From Daphnia carinata (Eukaryota > Arthropoda > Branchiopoda > Diplostraca > Daphniidae): a stretch of 64,000 bases of DNA. Shown one piece after another: positions 1-11,356 of the stretch. Location of the stretch: the NCBI RefSeq assembly GCF_022539665.2, contig NC_081340.1, positions 558,001 to 622,000 of the forward strand, written 5' to 3'. How positions within the stretch are numbered: position 1 is the first letter of the stretch; each line of letters begins with the position of its first letter. A program made the translations under genes and the position numbers. The notes under the pieces were generated by a model. It worked only from the letters and a program-made list of their open reading frames with translations. It was not told where the DNA came from and ran no database searches.

Positions 1-1023
1 GATTTAGAGACGGATCGGGAAAAACATGAATTTCTTACGGCAATCGATGGGTCGTTTGACACGAAATATTCGGATTTGACAGAACTCAAGCAAATGTTAA
101 TCGACCAGAAAGAAATAGTCAATGATGTCGTTGCTAATATTAGTAAAGGGAATAAAAATGCGGAGAGCGCGAAAGAAAACAGGGAAGACATGAGGGATGT
201 TCTTCATGAACTCACGCAAGCAGTAAAACAACTCCAAAGGGACAAGATAGATTATTCTTCTTCTCCAACAGGCAACCCTTATAAGACACAAGTTTCGTTC
301 CAAATCAATAGCGGCATCCAAGAGAGAAATTGGAGACCTCCTCCTCATCGGCACAATACTAACACAAATTCTTACCAACATGCGGGATTCTCCAGTAGAC
401 CTACACAGTCCACGCGCTCGTTTTCGAGACCTGTTAATGATTCACGAAATAGGTCTATTCAAACTGAAATAAGTTGCAATTTCTGGGGTTTTCGTGGCCA
501 TACACAATCGGATTGCCGTAAATTCAAACGGCATAATCTGGAACAAGCACTGCCTTCAATTTTTTATTCTTGTTGTGAAATCGGACACAAATCGAATAAC
601 TGTTCAGTAAATTCAGGAACGCCGATAGGCCGAATATTCCAGGTCCCCCTCGGCATCAGGGAAACCAATAAATATCAATTGTAGCTTCGGGTTAGTTGAT
701 AGGGAGCCTCAGTTGAAATCCCGACAAGTCGCAAAATTAACAACTATAACAAATTAATCGGTCCCTAGCATTCCATTAAAAATTTTTCAGATTCCGATAC
801 AAGCATTATTTGATAAAGGTGCGTATAAAAGTATTATTCACGAGAGAGTATTTCAGAAGTTACCCCCGAGAGGTCAAGCGATCTGCAGTCAGCTTGATTT
901 CGATTTCTATGATGTAGGGGAGAAGAAGTTACACACGCTGGGAAGAGTAACATTGCCCGTACGATACGGATAGTCAGTTTTAAGACAGGAGTTTATTATT
1001 ACAAATGGTGTTTCTGAAGACTG
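1..1023 (+). pseudogene. Ty3/Gypsy-type gag-protease remnant, cut by window start
   Basis: An open frame runs from before the window start to 684. It encodes a basic, Asn/Arg/Ser-rich nucleocapsid-like region followed by two CCHC zinc knuckles at about 477-605 (CNFWGFRGHTQSDC, then a second CX2CX4HX4C-like box whose first cysteine is altered), which is the usual end of a retroviral-type Gag that binds genomic RNA. After the stop, about 790-1000 in another frame resembles a retropepsin: an ALFDKGA stretch stands where the family has a D-S/T-G-A active site, so the catalytic Thr/Ser is lost, and a TAG interrupts it near 972. The sequence differs from the Gag of copies A and B downstream, so this is another element family. 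It stops where the LTR of copy A begins at 1024. The family assignment rests on the knuckles plus the protease order only. Confidence 0.6.
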
Positions 1024-1148
1024 TGTAACGAGCCCAAAGGCTAACCAAAGGAAGCCACACCTCTTACATCCCTCAGGCGTTCAGCAAGTGAAAGTGAATG
1101 TATCCCCTCCTACTTTATCTTGATATTTGTGTTCTGTAGTAGTATTCC
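1024..1148 (+). repeat. 5' LTR of copy A, 3'-truncated
   Basis: Starts TGTAACGAGC and aligns with the copy B 3' LTR (from 42639) and, in reverse, with the solo LTR at 10128-10330. Similarity holds through the segment ending near the TATA-like position (about 1138-1148) and is then lost, so the R/U5 half seems deleted or badly diverged. No primer binding site could be recognised downstream. Confidence 0.75.
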
Positions 1149-1275
1149 TGTGTAGTACTTCGAATTTGAACAAGAGTCAGAACGAAACAAACCCTATCAG
1201 ACCATCTCGACAAAAACGAATATCCTACAAATAGAATCAAAGAAGGAAGAAGTTAGCAAAGAGACACACAACGCA

Positions 1276-3660
1276 ATGCAATTATATTCATATTCATTGT
1301 TAGAACAAACGTTGCAACTACCAAGTAGTATAACAGCAGAAACTATCAGAAATACCACAAAGACCCTTAAAGAACGCGTAGTATCCCTCGGTGGCAACAC
1401 TGAAAACCTTGACAATTTATTACAGCAGATTAACATCGTGCACGGTAAAGAAAAAGAATTCCTATTCGGTACAATCAAAGTTTTGAAAAAGGAAGTAGTA
1501 CTTGCGCAGATTGCAGAGAAAAAATATTCGTCTGACCTTAACTCCGAGTTACAGAACTTACAGACAGCTAGATATCAACAAGAAAAAGGAAAAGAGTTCC
1601 AAATACACCTTAAGTAGTTCCCTCGAGCAACTCCAAGAAAATAACGAAGCACTCAAGAACTCCCTTGAAAAAGCTACCAACCGAACCAGCGAATTAGAAC
1701 GTAGCCTTGAAACTACCACAGCAACAGAAAGCCAATTGCAGAACCTTTTAAGAAAAAGAGAAGAAAACTACATAACTGTTGAGAGAGAAGGGCAAGAAAT
1801 AATTAGCAAACTTGAAGGTGAAAGAAAATAACTGATTAAGAGGTTAGAAACCACCGAGCAACAGATAAAAGCAGCCTTGGAAACAGACAAACAACTTCAG
1901 ACAGAAACAAAGGAAACAAAAGAAATCCTTGAAAACCTTATCTGAAAAAGCCGGGTTACGGAGAAGCCTGATAAATATTACTGCAAAGAATAAAAATCTT
2001 GGAAAGGAATTACAGGAGATCAGTATTCTTGCGGGAGACGGAGAAGAAAAAATTAAGTATCTCGATAACAGAATAAAAGAATATAGGAAGCAACAGGCAA
2101 CATTCGCCGAAACTGAAGACTTAAACGTTTCCCACGAACCAGGAGAAACAACGAAGCTAGTGAGTGAGATAAACGACCTAACTTCATTAACAGAAGGAGG
2201 AGACAAATCCCTCCACTACGAATTAGAATCAGAACAAATCGCCGAGCTACAGCAACTCAACGACGACCTTAAATACCAAATCGAGATAAAAAACGCTAAC
2301 CTCCTTCAATTAGATCAGAAGTATCAGACTCTCATACAAAATATCAAAATGGGACTTTCACACTAAGAAACTTCGAGAATTGAACGCGACACAACAGATA
2401 CCGATAACGTCGATACAACCACAACCCAACCAATCGTAAAAGCTTTAGGAGAATTCTTCTTGAGAGAAGACAAAAAGTCAATTTCAATTTTCAAAGGATA
2501 AAGTACTGATAAACTAATAACAGAATGGCTGAAGGACGTTGAACATGTAGCGCGTAATGACTAGGACGATAACCAAAAAATATGATTCTTCTCCGACAGA
2601 CTAAGAGGCAATGCCCTAGAATGGCACGGAAACTACGTAGAAGAGCAGGGTGACGAGTTCAATAACGACGAGTGGAAACCTGCCATCATTGCAAAGTTCC
2701 AGGATGCATATGACTTAGCAGCACAAAGAAAAAAGTTGTCGATGCTAAAACAGAAACCTGAAAAGAAATGCATAGCCTTTATCTCAAGAATCAACAGTCT
2801 CTAGGAGTTCATTGAAGGCAAAGAAGAGAAATCATACCAAAACCAAACCATCGTCGAAGGTCGACACATAAACACAGTCAAGAGAATGAGAGATTATACC
2901 AAAATCAAAATCCTGATGCAAGGCATTTTACCAAAGTTGAGAGGAGAACTTTATTTCAGAATGCCCGAAGGCCCGGAAGATTTCGACCAGTTATGTAAAC
3001 AACTAATCATATCCGAAGGCATCCTATATAGCAAGGAGATTGCAGAAGTCAAGGAAATAAACACGGCAATCACAGGGATAACGCATCACGAGAAACAACA
3101 AGATCACGAACTTTCACCACAAAATACGGAAATCGAATTCCTAAAATAAAAAATACGTGAACTGGAAAATACTAATAAAAATCATGAACTGTCACAGGAT
3201 ACCGATATAACCGTAGCAGCAGCAGATCGATACGAACAAAGATCTTCGCGATCAAACGATCAATACTCCAGACCACAAAATCCGCGAGTTCGATTTCTCG
3301 AAAGGCCGAATAGTAGAAGTTCCAGTAGGGAGAGAAACTTCAATCGTAGCAGAGAAAACTGTCCATAGCGCAACAACTATAATTCACCACGAAGAGAAGG
3401 TACCTCCACGGGGTACAGACTTACCCAACTTATCAACAAACACAAAGACCTCCGTACAACAACAGACCTATACACTACAATCGACCGAACGTTCAACCAC
3501 ACAACAATCAACAAGTGTATCATCAAAACCCAGCCTATTCTCATCAATATCCACATCCCCGACAAGACCAACCAAACACTCCCGACACCCTTGGAAATAA
3601 GATTATTATCTGCCACAAGGGCAATAAAAGAGGACACATTGCACAAGATTGTTGGACATA
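1276..3660 (+). pseudogene. gag of copy A (coiled coil + retrotransposon gag + broken zinc knuckle)
   Basis: Begins at an ATG at 1276. About 1276-2366, in several frames, is a long Glu/Lys/Gln-rich heptad-like coiled coil, an unusually long N-terminal extension for a Gypsy Gag. About 2430-3150 holds the capsid-like retrotransposon gag domain (EWL, ALEWHGNYVEE, ILPKLR and FRMPE motifs shared with copy B at 28440-28930). The CCHC knuckle at about 3608-3650 reads C-H-K-G in place of C-x-x-C, so one zinc ligand is lost. There are multiple in-frame stops (for example 2362-2366 and within 2499-2580). It would encode the RNA-binding capsid protein of the element. Confidence 0.8.
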
Positions 3661-4126
3661 TATATTTTCAACAATCCGAACCGCCGTCAAATGCAGTAAA
3701 CACAATATTCCTACCAAACCATCACCAAACATATAATTTAGAATCAGCGATACCCAAACTAATACGTATACCCATTAGAATTTTTGGAAAAGAAGTTCAT
3801 GCTTTAGTAGACACAGGAGCAACAGCCAGTTTAGTTTCAGACAGCATATTATTCAACTTAAAAGCCAAGGAAACGCTTAAGCAAATTAAGAACACGCCCT
3901 CTCCAATATTTAGAACGGTGTCAGGACAAATAGCCTATTAAAATCAACTGGGAAATTTGAATTTTCAATTATCATTAACGACAACCATGTTATTAATCAT
4001 CATTTCTATATCATGGAAAACTTAAACGAAAGTTGCATCTTGGGTTTAGACTTTTTATCGCGCAACAATGTAAAAATTAATACCAGAAATAGCATATCAA
4101 CTACGACCATTTTGGGATAGAACACA

Positions 4127-6220
4127 CCCACATAGCACCGGGATGTCGTTAAAACATCCCGAGGATGTCCGATCGTCCCGAGTGAGGAGATCCCGTGGAG
4201 GTTTTGTGGTAATATTGAAGACCCCTTCCTTTCGTCCAAATGTCCGGGACTAGTAGTATCTTTAAGATAACTTTCAAGACAATCTGCGGACAAATTTAAG
4301 TTTTCATTTTGATGCATGAAAGACGTTCATGACGATGTTGTTTTTCATAGGCGAATTCCCAAATATATCTTATAGTTGCCTTTAAGACTTCCGTAGTTAC
4401 CCTAGTAGCCCATCGGCACCGTTTTGGCACCGTTGGTAAAACGGCTGTGGCTGGGATCGAACTCGGGTCTCCCGCCACTCATTCGCATGTTCTTTCCACT
4501 GGACCATTCTATTCGTATTATTACAGATATTTCCGAACAATATAAATAGAAATCTAGAAAAATACTTAATATACTAATAATAATATAATACTTAAGTTTT
4601 TCGACAACAGGTCAAAAACAGAATTTAAAAAACCTAAAGATGAAGTCAAAATTAAGTTAAACTTTCGTTCCCTCAAAAGCAATTAAACCAATTATGCTAT
4701 ATGTTTTTTATTTTCAAACTTAAGTATGATTTGTTAATTTTTTTAAGGAAATGAATTATTTAATATTAAAGTCCTATCATAACTAATGCTTGTTTTAAGC
4801 ATTTCTTATGCTAAATAATATATATTTTCCTAACTCCCACTTTTCTAGCTTTTTTTTTTAAGCGCAAGTTTAATTTTAAGGCGCTGAAACCACCCCCCAA
4901 AACTCAAGCTAACCTAATAAACGTATCCCATTTTTAATGAGCACAACATTTAAATGATGCCGCTTTGATGCCGATTTCGTGCCTTAAACGTGTGTCGGCT
5001 CTCCCCGTCATCTGCGGAAGGTTTCGGGTGCCGAAATGGTACCCTTTTACTACCCGCCTTGAGGATGCCTTAGTATCCTGCAAACGGGTACCATTTTGGT
5101 GCCGTTTTGGTGCCTGAAATCGGTGCGGATGCCTTTCCGGTATGTACGGCACCTTTCGGGTACCGAAACGGCACCGCGTGCCACTAAGGTATGGATCACG
5201 ACGTCCCAGAGAATGGAAAATGACGGCCAAATGCATAGAAAATGACGTCTAAAGTATGGTTAAAGACATCTAACAGACGTCATAAAAAATGGAATATGAC
5301 GTCAAAAACTTTACGAAAATATGAGGCCTAAAATGGTAACAAGAGTCCACATGACAAGTAATATATTCTTGAATTAGCAGGGTACATCAACACATTGCGG
5401 GGCCATACGGCCAATACAGGATCAAGTAAATAAATAGGGACATGTAAAAAAGCATCACGATTTGCTTACTGTACGTTTCGGACGTCAGGTTTCAACAATT
5501 CTTCTTCGAAATGTTGGAAGTCTTCTTTCGTTTTCAAAGAAGTCCGACAATAAAGAAACAATGAATTTTGATTGTTTTATGTTCATTTTCGCGCAATAAC
5601 TGATGATATGTTTTTTACGCTGTGTATACCCCTTAAAAATAGACTGATAGAGGCGACTTAAATTTTCGGGTTACAAGCCATCTCAAAAACACCCAACAGA
5701 CGTGTAGAGCACTTTTAAAAGACTTCTTTAAGATATTTTAAGACGTCTAGAAAAAACCTGCATTTTGCCTTTAACTTCACTGATAAAGCTGTAGGAAATT
5801 CGCCCTATCTAGACGTCTTAACGACACCTTCTTCTGATCCCGTTTTTCTCTTCAACAATTGTCCTGAGATAGTCTGATCTTGGACGTCTTAAGAATATCT
5901 TATTTTAATCTTAGTCCTAGGTCCCGAGTTAGTCTTTCCGGGGACATCCTTAAGACATCTTTTTTTAGCTCTAGAATCGTCTTGTCCTTAATTAAGCCTG
6001 CCTTGACGTCTTTAAGACGTCACTTTTTAGTCTTCCTATTCCGTTGACCTAAGGAAGTCCTGACCAGATATCTTTGAGACGTCCTTTTTTGGACAGAACT
6101 GTCTTTGTACCAAAGTAGGCCTGACCGGATATCTTTGAGACGGCCTGTTTTAGTCAGGGATGTCTTTCGGACTATGGGACATCCTTGGCATATCTTACAG
6201 GTAACCCGGTGCTATGTGGG
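4127..6220. mobile_element. TIR DNA transposon (non-autonomous, 2094 bp) in copy A pol
   Basis: The ends are perfect 16-bp inverted repeats, CCCACATAGCACCGGG at 4127-4142 and its complement at 6205-6220, flanked by CA at 4125-4126 and 6221-6222. Copy B (around 29741) has the uninterrupted site with one substitution, which supports a 2-bp target duplication. The inside has no transposase ORF. It is rich in short GACGTC / AAGACGTC-type words, especially 5170-6130, and includes a tRNA-like stretch at 4441-4516. The superfamily is not assigned. Confidence 0.85.
4441..4516 (-). other. tRNA-like (SINE-type) sequence inside the TIR element
   Basis: The minus strand carries an A-box-like TGGTCCAGTGG (4496-4506) and a B-box-like GAGTTCGATCCC (4453-4464) at tRNA-like spacing, ending in a CCACAGCC acceptor-like run. 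Stems do not close well, so it is not a functional tRNA. It more likely derives from a tRNA or a tRNA-headed SINE. Confidence 0.45.
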
Positions 6221-6993
6221 CAGCTTTGGAAAAAACATACGCCCAATATAAAGCCTAAAATTTGGCAAAGCAGGCATCCACATTCCACTCCTCCCAGGAT
6301 GTACACAAGAGAATAACGACAACAATGACCTTAGAGAAGCAGATTATCGCAGCCTAGAATCTTTCTCCCAATCAGACAATAACAAGAAATCAAAACGAAT
6401 TCTACCAACTCAAGAAAGTGAAGCGACCAATATCTCTGGGGAGATACGCATTAAAATCAGAATTCTATTGAAAAAACACGAGGCCCTATTCGCAGAAAAG
6501 GAATCAGATTTGGGATTAGCAACTGATGTAAAGCATTCCATTAACACAGGATATAACGCCCCAATTATTGCCCAGAATAATTATTGCCCAGAAGCATTAA
6601 AACTTATTGTCAAAACAAAAATCGAAGTGATGTCTAGTAACAAGATTATTAGGGAAAGTCACAGCCCATTTGCAGCAGCAATTGTAATGGTACCCAAAAA
6701 AGATGGAGAAATGCGTATGTGCATTGACTATAGTGCACAAGGCAAAATTACTGTAAAAGGCAAATATCCATTACCAAGAATTGACGACCATTGATGCATT
6801 GAGCGAATCAGTTTACTTCTCAACATTGGACTTACTAAGTGACTACTGGCAAATCGAGGTAGAAGAAAGCGACAAACACAAAACCGCCTTGATCTGTGAA
6901 TTTGGACAAAACGAATTTAATAGAATGCCATTTGGATTAACAAATGCACCAAGCAGTTTTCAACGAGCAATAAATAACATCTTGAAATCAGTA

Positions 6994-7950
6994 GGGGGAG
7001 ACCGGGGCTAATCGGGACGCGTTTCCTTTTTGTCGAATAACTTTCGACTAGTGAGAGACAAACATAACTTTTCTTTTCCATTAAAACCGCACTGTCTTTA
7101 TCTATACACAGTGTTTTTTTAAGGAAAATATTTTCATTTTTAGTGGTTAAAAAAAAATACTGAAATTTACTTCAAATCCGTTAGCTCACTCGATGACCGG
7201 GGTAACTTGGGACGGACATGGGGTAACTCAGGACAGAGCTAATATCGTGCTACTGGCTGGTCCTACAATTTTGTAAAAAAAGTTTCCAAGTATGTTGTCT
7301 CATTGCAAACCAGCCAGTTTATAGTTTGGCATGGTTTGTTTAATCAATCTGCGAGAATTTTATAAAATTGCCGGAGACTAGAAAATTGACAACATGAAAC
7401 GACAAAAAGTGAGGTCACCGTTAAAAAACTTTTTAATACTGAAATAGGAATGATGAAAATACAAAATATAAAATCGCAGAGTTCTAATATTGTTTGGACG
7501 AACTTGAACATAGTGGCAAATGGAATTGACATATCCGGCCACGGAAAAGCTTTATCCCGTCCAATTTTACCCCAGAATTTGTTGTCCCAACCTGCCCCAT
7601 GGGTGGTGTCTTTGAAAATGTGTGATTTTCAGCAAACCGCTTCAGAATTTTTTTTAAACCAAAGAAATGTGTGAAAATTAACAGTGGATTTCACTATATT
7701 TTTTGTAAAATCAAATGACGTAGTGTAAATAAATTTTTTAATAGAGCACAACATAATTTTACGAACCCTTAAAAATTTCTGATGGCCGTATCTCAATAAC
7801 GGATGCCACCTCTACCTCAAAAACTCATCCCCAAATGCCCATGTAGTTAACAAACATGATGTGTAAATTTCATAATTTTTTAATTAACCGTTTTTGTAAA
7901 ACATAGCTTGTCCCAACTATCCCGTTTCCCGATTAGCCCCGGTCTCCCCC
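6994..7950. mobile_element. 957-bp TIR element (MITE-like) inserted in copy A RT
   Basis: Inverted termini of 24 bp, starting GGGGGAGACCGGGGC on each strand, are flanked by TA at 6992-6993 and 7951-7952. The continuous site in copy B at about 30497 carries a single TA, so the duplication is TA, as for Tc1/mariner-like and some other TIR families. Short direct repeats GGGGTAACT are present at about 7199 and 7220. No transposase ORF is seen; the ORFs inside are short and featureless, so it is non-autonomous. Confidence 0.88.
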
Positions 7951-10127
7951 TATTGTTAAAATTCGCATTGGTTTATCTGGATGACATCAAAGTGTTCAGT
8001 AATGACATTACAGAGCATGTTGTACATCTTGAAGCCGTGTTTAAGCTTCTTAAAGAAGCAAGACTCAAGTTAATAAGAAAGAAATGTGAATTTTTCAAAG
8101 AAGATTTTGATTACTTAGGATATACTGTTTCAAAAAAAGGAATAACACCGAGTACGAAAAAACTAGAAGCAATCATCAAATACCCAGCTCCCAAAAATGT
8201 GAAAGAATCAAGCTCATTTTTAGGTCTGGCTAGCTATTACAAAAAATTCATCCGGGCTTTTGCTAATAAAGCCCACCCACTGACAGCGCTAACGAGAAAA
8301 TCAGCCGAGTAGAAATGGGGAGAAGAACAAAGGGACGCCTTTGACTGTATCAAGAACTGTTTCATAACTAGACCAATCTTAGGGTATCCAGATTTCACGC
8401 GCGAATTTATCATCTACGTGGATGCTTCAGGATACGGAATAGGAGCAGTCTTGGCTCAGATACAGATTCTATCTCAATCAGCGGATTCAGCGGAGTCCGA
8501 CGTACATACCTACCTACCATACAGGCTACCTACCTACCATACCTACGTACAGTCGTCATAGCGTATAGCTCTAAACATCTGAACGATCGCGAGGCCAAGT
8601 GATCAACCACAGAGAAAGAGGCTTACGCAATCGTCCACGCAATCGACGTGTTTAGAGCATATTTATACGGACGAAGATTCACCGTATTTACCGACCATAG
8701 ACCTTTAGAATGGCTGATGAGCAAGTCAGAACCCACAGGAACATTAGCTAGATGGGCACTCAAACTACAAGAATTTGACATCGCCATTGGATATCGGCCT
8801 GGGAAGTCACACCTAAATGCTGACACCCTAATCCGTATTCCGGTAGTGCTATTAGCACGAGTAGAAACAAGGGCAGGGCAAAAGGAAACCCTCATGAGAG
8901 AGCTTGAAGGTCTTCGAAAGGAAAGCGAAAGATTAAAGGAACAATTAAAGATCAAAATATTAGAGAAACGACACCCTGAGAGAGAAAATAAAATTCTTCA
9001 AAAGGAAAGCGAAAGTTTCGAAAGAGAAAGTCCTCAAAAGGAAAGCAAAAGTTTCTAGATGGAAAACGTAAAACTAGAGAGGGAAAGTTAAAGTAAAAGT
9101 GAAAGGTCTTTGGAAGAAATCAGATGGATAGAACTACAGCACGCAGATGAATATTGCCAAAAAATTAATGAAGAAAATACAAGAAGATAGCCAGACACGA
9201 AAAAATAGCAGATTAGAGAGCAAATTTAAAATCAACGAAAAAGATCTATTAACAGATAGGCAAGGAAAATTAGTAGTTCCCTTATCGCTAATCACAGGAA
9301 TTTTACGGGAAAACTTCCATCTTCCATTCGTCACATTCGCTTACAGCACATCGAAGCAATCAACACTACAAAACAGCCCGAAGTAAACATCAGAGGAATT
9401 TTAGATATAGAAGCACTATATTACTGCAACAACAAGGAAACCGATACAGCACACCTACCCAGAATACCCACTTTGTACACTTTAAAAACGACGCAGAAAC
9501 CGGCAGCTTCTTGGAAAGTTCGGACCTGCAGAAATGGATGAAAACGAAGAAAATAACAGGATCGTTTTGGATCGGATCGTTCGACACAGTATATTCGCAA
9601 GACACAAAACTAATAACCCAACCGGAATGCTGGAGAATGGTAAACGACAAGAAGTGTGGCGATAACAACATGCAGACCGGACCATCGGGACTGAGTTTCA
9701 CAGCCACACCGACAGACGAAGGGAAATGGTATGCCATAAAAGAATACCATACCTTCAACTGTATAGCAGAATAAATCCCGCTACGACAGGAAAAACCAGA
9801 CGACACAATTGAAAGCCCTTTGGGACCATTGAATACCACCCAGCGAGAAGGACACTTCATCCAAAATCAGAATACAATTGTGTAGGGAGATACAACAACA
9901 AACAATTCGTACACACAAACGTTGCTTAAAGGAAACGGATACTTAGAACTTCCAAGAATGCCGGAACACGAAAACACCAGCTGTCTATACGACACGAATC
10001 GACAGATCGAGATCTCGTTCCTTAACAAACCAGATCGAGACATCATACCACAAGGTTACAAAGCTGTGGGCATACCACTCACATACCTAATTTTTCCAAC
10101 GGAAACTACAAGGAAACTGTACGAGAT

Positions 10128-10330
10128 TGTAAAGTTACCAAACCTCGTGTATTTTCATTGAGTTGCCGAAACAACTCCGAATTACAAGTTACAAACATGT
10201 GGTATTTATACTAATACAGAACACAAATTATCAAGGTAAAATGGGAGGGGATATGTTTACTTTCACTTGTGAAACGCTTGAGGGATGTAAGACGTGTGGC
10301 TTCCTTTGGTTAGCCTTTGTGCTTGTTACA
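10128..10330 (-). mobile_element. Solo LTR (203 bp) of the copy A/B family, inverted in env A
   Basis: On the minus strand it runs TGTAACAAGC ... ACTTTACA and matches the LTRs at 1024 and 42639, including GTATAAATAC (TATA-like). It is flanked by AGAT at 10124-10127 and 10331-10334; copy B has a single AGAT at the equivalent site (about 36168). The TG...CA ends and 4-bp duplication define the full LTR length of the family. Confidence 0.93.
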
Positions 10331-11044
10331 AGATGTTCAAAACGACTATAAATACATGCCTACAGAATACCCACCTGGATACATCAGTGTGCAAGGATTA
10401 TAGAGAACTCCAATTATCCAAGCGAAAACGATCCATTCATTAAGAAGTTACATTCTTGCTAAACACTCCTGTCGAAGATTCAGACACCGATAAACGTCTA
10501 TATAGCATTTCATACGCCTAGGGATCAATAAGAATGGGATATCAACAAGCAGTGGAGATCGAAGGAAAAGGATGCTTCGTGGTACACAATGCCACAAATA
10601 CGAATATACGTAATCTACACACCTGGAGAAAGCAACCAGTTAACTGCTCACTTTCGTTTCAACAACGATGACCCACTTCCACAAGGATCAGAATTCAATA
10701 CATCGTTGACCATACAATACGAGTACAGAACAGCGATATCTGTATCACGGAAGGAGAAGCAGGCCGACTAATTGTAGCCAAATGTTCGGAATATTCAACA
10801 CGATGGATCCTCGATCAACAAAATTATCAATTAATTTCACAAGAATCGTACCTATGTGTTACACTACAGGACCATACCGAGCTATCATACTGGAAGAATG
10901 CAGAGACGAAGAAAACAGCGCAAAACAACAATGGATCTTCGAAACTGTAAACACCAATCCTGAAATCCTAGAAAATTTTCCGGATACAACATTAGCAGAA
11001 ATGCAGGAAATGCAGCAAGAGCAACGAAAGGCAATCACAACCAC

Positions 11045-11356
11045 TGAAGGGAATAGTCAGCCCGTGCCTGACTTTACCTTTAATAAGTTGAAGAAGTTTA
11101 AAGATGAAAACACGGGAACACTGGTTGGAACTAGTTGTTAACTGTGGGAGATATATCGTATTTCACGACTGACTGCCCCTTGCCCTCTCTTGCGAGACGG
11201 CCAATAGGCCTAGGGCGGGGCTTACATACAAGAAAAATGTACAATGGTGGCCCTCTATCGAGGACCACCCAATTCAAAGCATTAAAACGGCTGGGCAGCC
11301 TCGTGCGGCGTCCAGACCGCGTCGTCTGCTGTTGGGAATCTAATATATTCCCAACA
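11045..11356 (-). mobile_element. Solo LTR (312 bp) of a different family in env A
   Basis: Begins TGAAGGGAAT and ends ATTCCCAACA on the plus strand, flanked by ACCAC at 11040-11044 and 11357-11361. Copy B is uninterrupted here (about 36738). On the minus strand it starts TGTTGGGAATATATTAG, a start like that of many Copia-type LTRs. The repeat identity could extend to 8 bp (ACAACCAC), so the boundary is uncertain by 3 bp; TG...CA ends favour 5 bp. Confidence 0.8.

Larger units (their letters stand above)
3740..9385 (+). pseudogene. pol of copy A (protease, RT, RNase H; integrase mostly deleted)
   Basis: Protease: ALVDTGATASLVSD near 3805-3845, the intact D-T-G active site of a retropepsin. 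The protease tail resumes before the TIR insertion at 4127 and the frame continues after 6222. RT fingers and palm lie at 6640-6993 ([27 protein letters not shown]), are split by the 6994-7950 element, and resume at about 7955 with the catalytic VYLDDI box. RNase H follows at 8330-8830 (YVDASGYGIGAVLAQ, TDHRPLEWLMSK). A Glu/Lys-rich coiled-coil linker lies at 8860-9230. Only a scrap of integrase remains (VTFAYSTSKQSTLQ at 9330-9375). There are many stops and indels. The YLDD box that copy B has lost is retained here. Confidence 0.85.

Noticed and set aside
8495-8555. Short ACCTACCTACC repeats as a regulatory site
   Set aside because: A simple microsatellite expansion within decayed copy A RNase H, absent from copy B at about 30680.
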